Shown here: piece after piece, positions 7,301 through 9,069 of the stretch
Layout: each line of letters starts with the position of its first letter
Numbering within the stretch: the first letter of the stretch is position 1
Source: Gammaproteobacteria bacterium
Lineage (GTDB): Bacteria; Pseudomonadota; Gammaproteobacteria; SZUA-229
Assembly: GCA_023136715.1 (NCBI GenBank)
Contig: JAGLQT010000199.1
Span: 1 to 9,069, forward strand
Direction: 5' to 3'
Length of the DNA: 9,069 nt
Notes under the pieces: generated by a model
What the model was told of the DNA's origin: nothing
Seen by the model: only the letters and a program-made list of their open reading frames with translations
Database searches by the model: none
Translations under genes and position numbers: made by a program

Positions 7301-8389
7301 ATGGGAGTTGAAATAAAACTCAGTGATAACGAATTTCCGGTATCGCCAGTATTCGTGGATTTTCTTATCCATGTTATTGAAAAGCGCGAATTTGATACAG
7401 CAAAGTGGGGTGACCAGCTCAGTGAGGAGCTGAGCAACGAGCAGAAAAAACTGATTGAACAGGCTTCAGAAAATGCGCATAAGATCATATCCGACCCGAA
7501 TGGACAGAAATACATCGCCCGTTCCTACGAATTGTTTGTCGCCCTGCTCACTGGTGACATGAACAAGATTAAGGATATACAGCTCAAGTTTCACTTTATC
7601 AATATTATTGGCGCGCCCCGCAATGGGGGTTCGTATCTCACCAAAGAAGTGTATCGCTCACTGGGTTTTGACCCGGAGAAAGTGCCTAATGTAATTGCGC
7701 ACGATGGTTTTCCTGAAGCCGGGCCATTTCGTTTCGAGCAGGGAGTTAATAGCTGGATCAGTAGCCTGCAAACCATGGCTGAGTTTTTGGCCATGGTCGA
7801 AATTTACTTTGGCGACCGTACGCCGCATACCGGCAAAATTATTGTGCCAAAAAAATTGACCAAGGGCTCCTACGCCGGTGGCTTTTTCCACCAGATACTG
7901 GGTGAGTCTGTCGAGCATATCGTGACAATCCGCCACCCGGTAGCTGCCTGTATTTCCACTTATGAGAAATCGGGAGGCTTGCCAGAGGACGGCAAGCATG
8001 CGGTCAGGGGTAATATTGAACAATGGGTGGTGCGTGACCTTGTTTACACCGGCCTCAAGGAAGAAGAAGTGATGCAGATGGATTATTTTGATGCCTACCT
8101 GCGCTACTGGGAGCAGTACCACAACTATATTGCCAGCACGGGCTTAAGCGCGAATCGCCATATTCGCATTGTGCCGTATGTCAAAGAAACGCTGATGGAA
8201 ACCGCGCGTGACTACTATTACCGCTTCGGCGATCGTGACCCTCAGCCAGAAGAGTTCATGGTATTTGATAAGCGTGATCGCCACCCGGACTGGATCAAGA
8301 AAGCAGAGCCGGTAGTAAAGCGTGTTCATGCCATGTGGGAGAATGTAGGTATGCATTTCCCACTGGATGATGTGATGCAGGTCTGGTAA
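7301..8389 (+). CDS. PAPS-dependent sulfotransferase-like protein
   Basis: A 362-residue soluble protein with the two signature regions of sulfotransferases. The 5'-phosphosulfate-binding loop is INIIGAPRNGGSYLTK, about 100-115: a beta-strand followed by a P-loop-like turn and helix. The 3'-phosphate-binding segment is IRHPVAACISTY at 210-221, matching the R-x-P-x6-S-x-Y pattern with Arg211, Ser219 and Tyr221. Such enzymes transfer sulfuryl groups from PAPS to hydroxyls of proteins, glycans or small molecules; the acceptor cannot be read here. About 95 residues of helical, charged sequence precede the catalytic fold, a possible substrate-binding extension. There is no signal peptide or membrane anchor, so it is cytoplasmic. 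It begins 18 bases after the SapC gene, with AGAG at 7288-7291, and is the last gene of the operon. Family assignment is by motif, since the first loop departs from the textbook PKSGTT; a kinase-like P-loop protein is a less likely alternative. Confidence 0.82.
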   Translation: MGVEIKLSDNEFPVSPVFVDFLIHVIEKREFDTAKWGDQLSEELSNEQKKLIEQASENAHKIISDPNGQKYIARSYELFVALLTGDMNKIKDIQLKFHFINIIGAPRNGGSYLTKEVYRSLGFDPEKVPNVIAHDGFPEAGPFRFEQGVNSWISSLQTMAEFLAMVEIYFGDRTPHTGKIIVPKKLTKGSYAGGFFHQILGESVEHIVTIRHPVAACISTYEKSGGLPEDGKHAVRGNIEQWVVRDLVYTGLKEEEVMQMDYFDAYLRYWEQYHNYIASTGLSANRHIRIVPYVKETLMETARDYYYRFGDRDPQPEEFMVFDKRDRHPDWIKKAEPVVKRVHAMWENVGMHFPLDDVMQVW

Positions 8390-8533
8390 TCACCTGTTCA
8401 TCCTTAAATAACAAGTCCATAAGCAACATATGTAGACCTTCGTCTTGTTCGGTAAGTTAATCTGGCCGCTCTCCCCTTTCCATACTGGATTCTTTTCCTG
8501 TAGGTATTAGTAGAGCTGCCTGATTTATGGGAT

Positions 8534-8561
8534 CGTTCAAGCTGCTGATTTGCTTTATAAT
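8534..8561 (+). promoter_or_regulatory. Candidate mnmG promoter
   Basis: A perfect TATAAT lies at 8556-8561. The -35 is poor: CGTTCA at 8534-8539 gives a 16-base gap. Transcription would start near 8568, about 50 bases before the mnmG ATG. Confidence 0.4.
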
Positions 8562-8599
8562 TCGTGATTCTCTAAGTTTTGGACATTTTTTAACCAGTT

Positions 8600-8608
8600 T
8601 GTGAATAA
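8600..8608 (-). promoter_or_regulatory. DnaA-box-like 9-mer upstream of mnmG
   Basis: TGTGAATAA at 8600-8608 reads TTATTCACA on the minus strand, a full match to the DnaA-box consensus TTATNCACA. It ends nine bases before the mnmG ATG and lies downstream of the TATAAT box, where bound DnaA could block transcription. Only one box was found in the spacer. Confidence 0.35.
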
Positions 8609-8617
8609 ACAATAACC

Positions 8618-9069
8618 ATGTTTTATACAGAATCCTTTGACGTGATTATCATCGGTGGCGGTCATGCTGGCACCGAGGCTGCGCTGGCGGCTGCACGTAT
8701 GGGCGTGAAAACATTATTGCTGACGCACAATATCGAAACCCTCGGCCAGATGAGCTGTAACCCGGCGATTGGTGGTATTGGTAAAGGTCATCTGGTGAAA
8801 GAGATTGATGCCCTGGGCGGTATTATGGCGAAAGCGGCGGATAAGGGTGGTATTCAGTTCCGCGTTTTGAATAGCCGTAAGGGCCCGGCGGTGCGCGCGA
8901 CCCGTGCGCAGGCGGATCGTGTGCTTTATAAAGCCGCGGTGCGCGAAGCGCTGGAAAACCAGTCGAATCTTTCTATTTTCCAGCAGGGCGTGGATGACTT
9001 AATCGTCGAGAATGCCGAAGGCGGCGAGCGAGTTGCCGGCGTTGTTACCCAGATGGGGCTGAAGTTCAG
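8618..9069 (+). CDS. mnmG: MnmG (GidA), tRNA uridine-5-carboxymethylaminomethyl modification enzyme, N-terminal part
   Basis: The first 150 residues of MnmG; the gene runs past the window end with no stop. With MnmE it forms the complex that installs the cmnm5 (or nm5) group on the wobble uridine of certain tRNAs, using FAD, in the cytoplasm. The N-terminal FAD-binding Rossmann motif is VIIIGGGHAGTEAA (9-22). The highly conserved MSCNPAIGGIGKGHLVKEID (45-64) follows, containing Cys47, then GGIQFRVLNSRKGPAVRATRAQ-type residues that are near-invariant in the family. The ATG at 8618 starts directly at the conserved N-terminus (FYTESFDVIIIGGG), though its Shine-Dalgarno is weak. It looks GC-richer than the secretion genes. 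It faces the same way as the operon but is 228 bases away with its own TATAAT box, so it is probably a separate transcription unit. Confidence 0.97.
   Translation, partial: MFYTESFDVIIIGGGHAGTEAALAAARMGVKTLLLTHNIETLGQMSCNPAIGGIGKGHLVKEIDALGGIMAKAADKGGIQFRVLNSRKGPAVRATRAQADRVLYKAAVREALENQSNLSIFQQGVDDLIVENAEGGERVAGVVTQMGLKF

Larger units (their letters stand above)
8390..8617 (+). other. Spacer between the secretion operon and mnmG
   Basis: A 228-base spacer with no convincing gene. No intrinsic terminator with a strong stem and U-tract was found after the sulfotransferase stop; the best pair is AACAAG (8410-8415) with CTTGTT (8444-8449), across 28 bases, which is weak. A pyrimidine-rich stretch lies around 8468-8500. 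A TATAAT box and a DnaA-box-like 9-mer near mnmG are listed separately. Confidence 0.6.

Noticed and set aside
7658..8122. Minus-strand frame of 154 codons opposite the sulfotransferase gene
   Set aside because: No family features; the plus strand carries clear sulfotransferase motifs over the same stretch.
8410..8449. Terminator after the sulfotransferase gene
   Set aside because: The AACAAG/CTTGTT pair has only six bases per arm, a 28-base loop and no U-tract.
8527..8604. Short plus-strand frame of 25 codons before mnmG
   Set aside because: No ribosome binding site, overlaps the candidate mnmG promoter and looks like chance.
8390..8617. Chromosomal origin upstream of mnmG
   Set aside because: Only one DnaA box and no cluster of boxes or clear AT-rich 13-mer array; too little for an origin.

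Overview
The window looks like chromosomal DNA of a gammaproteobacterium. This rests on the MnmG N-terminus at the right edge and the style of the two-partner secretion genes; no species is claimed. A molybdopterin oxidoreductase at the left edge resembles the sulfite-oxidising SoeA group, which would fit a sulfur-metabolising bacterium, but only 69 residues of it are visible.

Layout. 1-209 (minus strand) is the start of the molybdoenzyme large subunit, with a [4Fe-4S] cysteine motif. 210-581 is a divergent, AT-rich regulatory region with a near-consensus FNR-type site, a perfect 7-bp dyad, an 11-bp direct repeat with 60-bp periodicity and a candidate promoter. 582-8389 (plus strand) holds five genes in one direction: a TpsB/FhaC-type outer-membrane transporter (582-2279), a TpsA filamentous-haemagglutinin-like exoprotein (2431-5784), a FecR-domain periplasmic protein (5787-6500), a SapC-family protein (6512-7282) and a PAPS-dependent sulfotransferase-like protein (7301-8389). 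The last four are separated by only 2, 11 and 18 bases, so they are very probably one transcript. 8390-8617 is a spacer with a TATAAT box and one DnaA-box-like 9-mer. 8618-9069 is the beginning of mnmG (gidA).

How the genes may work together. TpsB is the dedicated outer-membrane pore for TpsA, a secreted beta-helical, adhesin-like protein. TpsA carries an unusually long signal peptide and a highly charged C-terminal tail with a cysteine four residues from the end. The FecR-domain protein would sit in the periplasm or envelope, on TpsA's route. SapC and the sulfotransferase have no signal peptides and should act in the cytoplasm. The organisation recalls TPS loci with a third modifying partner, such as HMW1A/B with the glycosyltransferase HMWC. 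The inference is that this is a five-gene cassette whose exoprotein, or an attached surface polymer, is modified by sulfation. That is the most interesting hypothesis here and it is not proven by the sequence. The TPS genes look AT-richer than mnmG (hand count: 21 G+C of 60 at 1261-1320; 43 of 60 at 8881-8940, both chosen as extremes), which hints at an accessory insertion between housekeeping genes.
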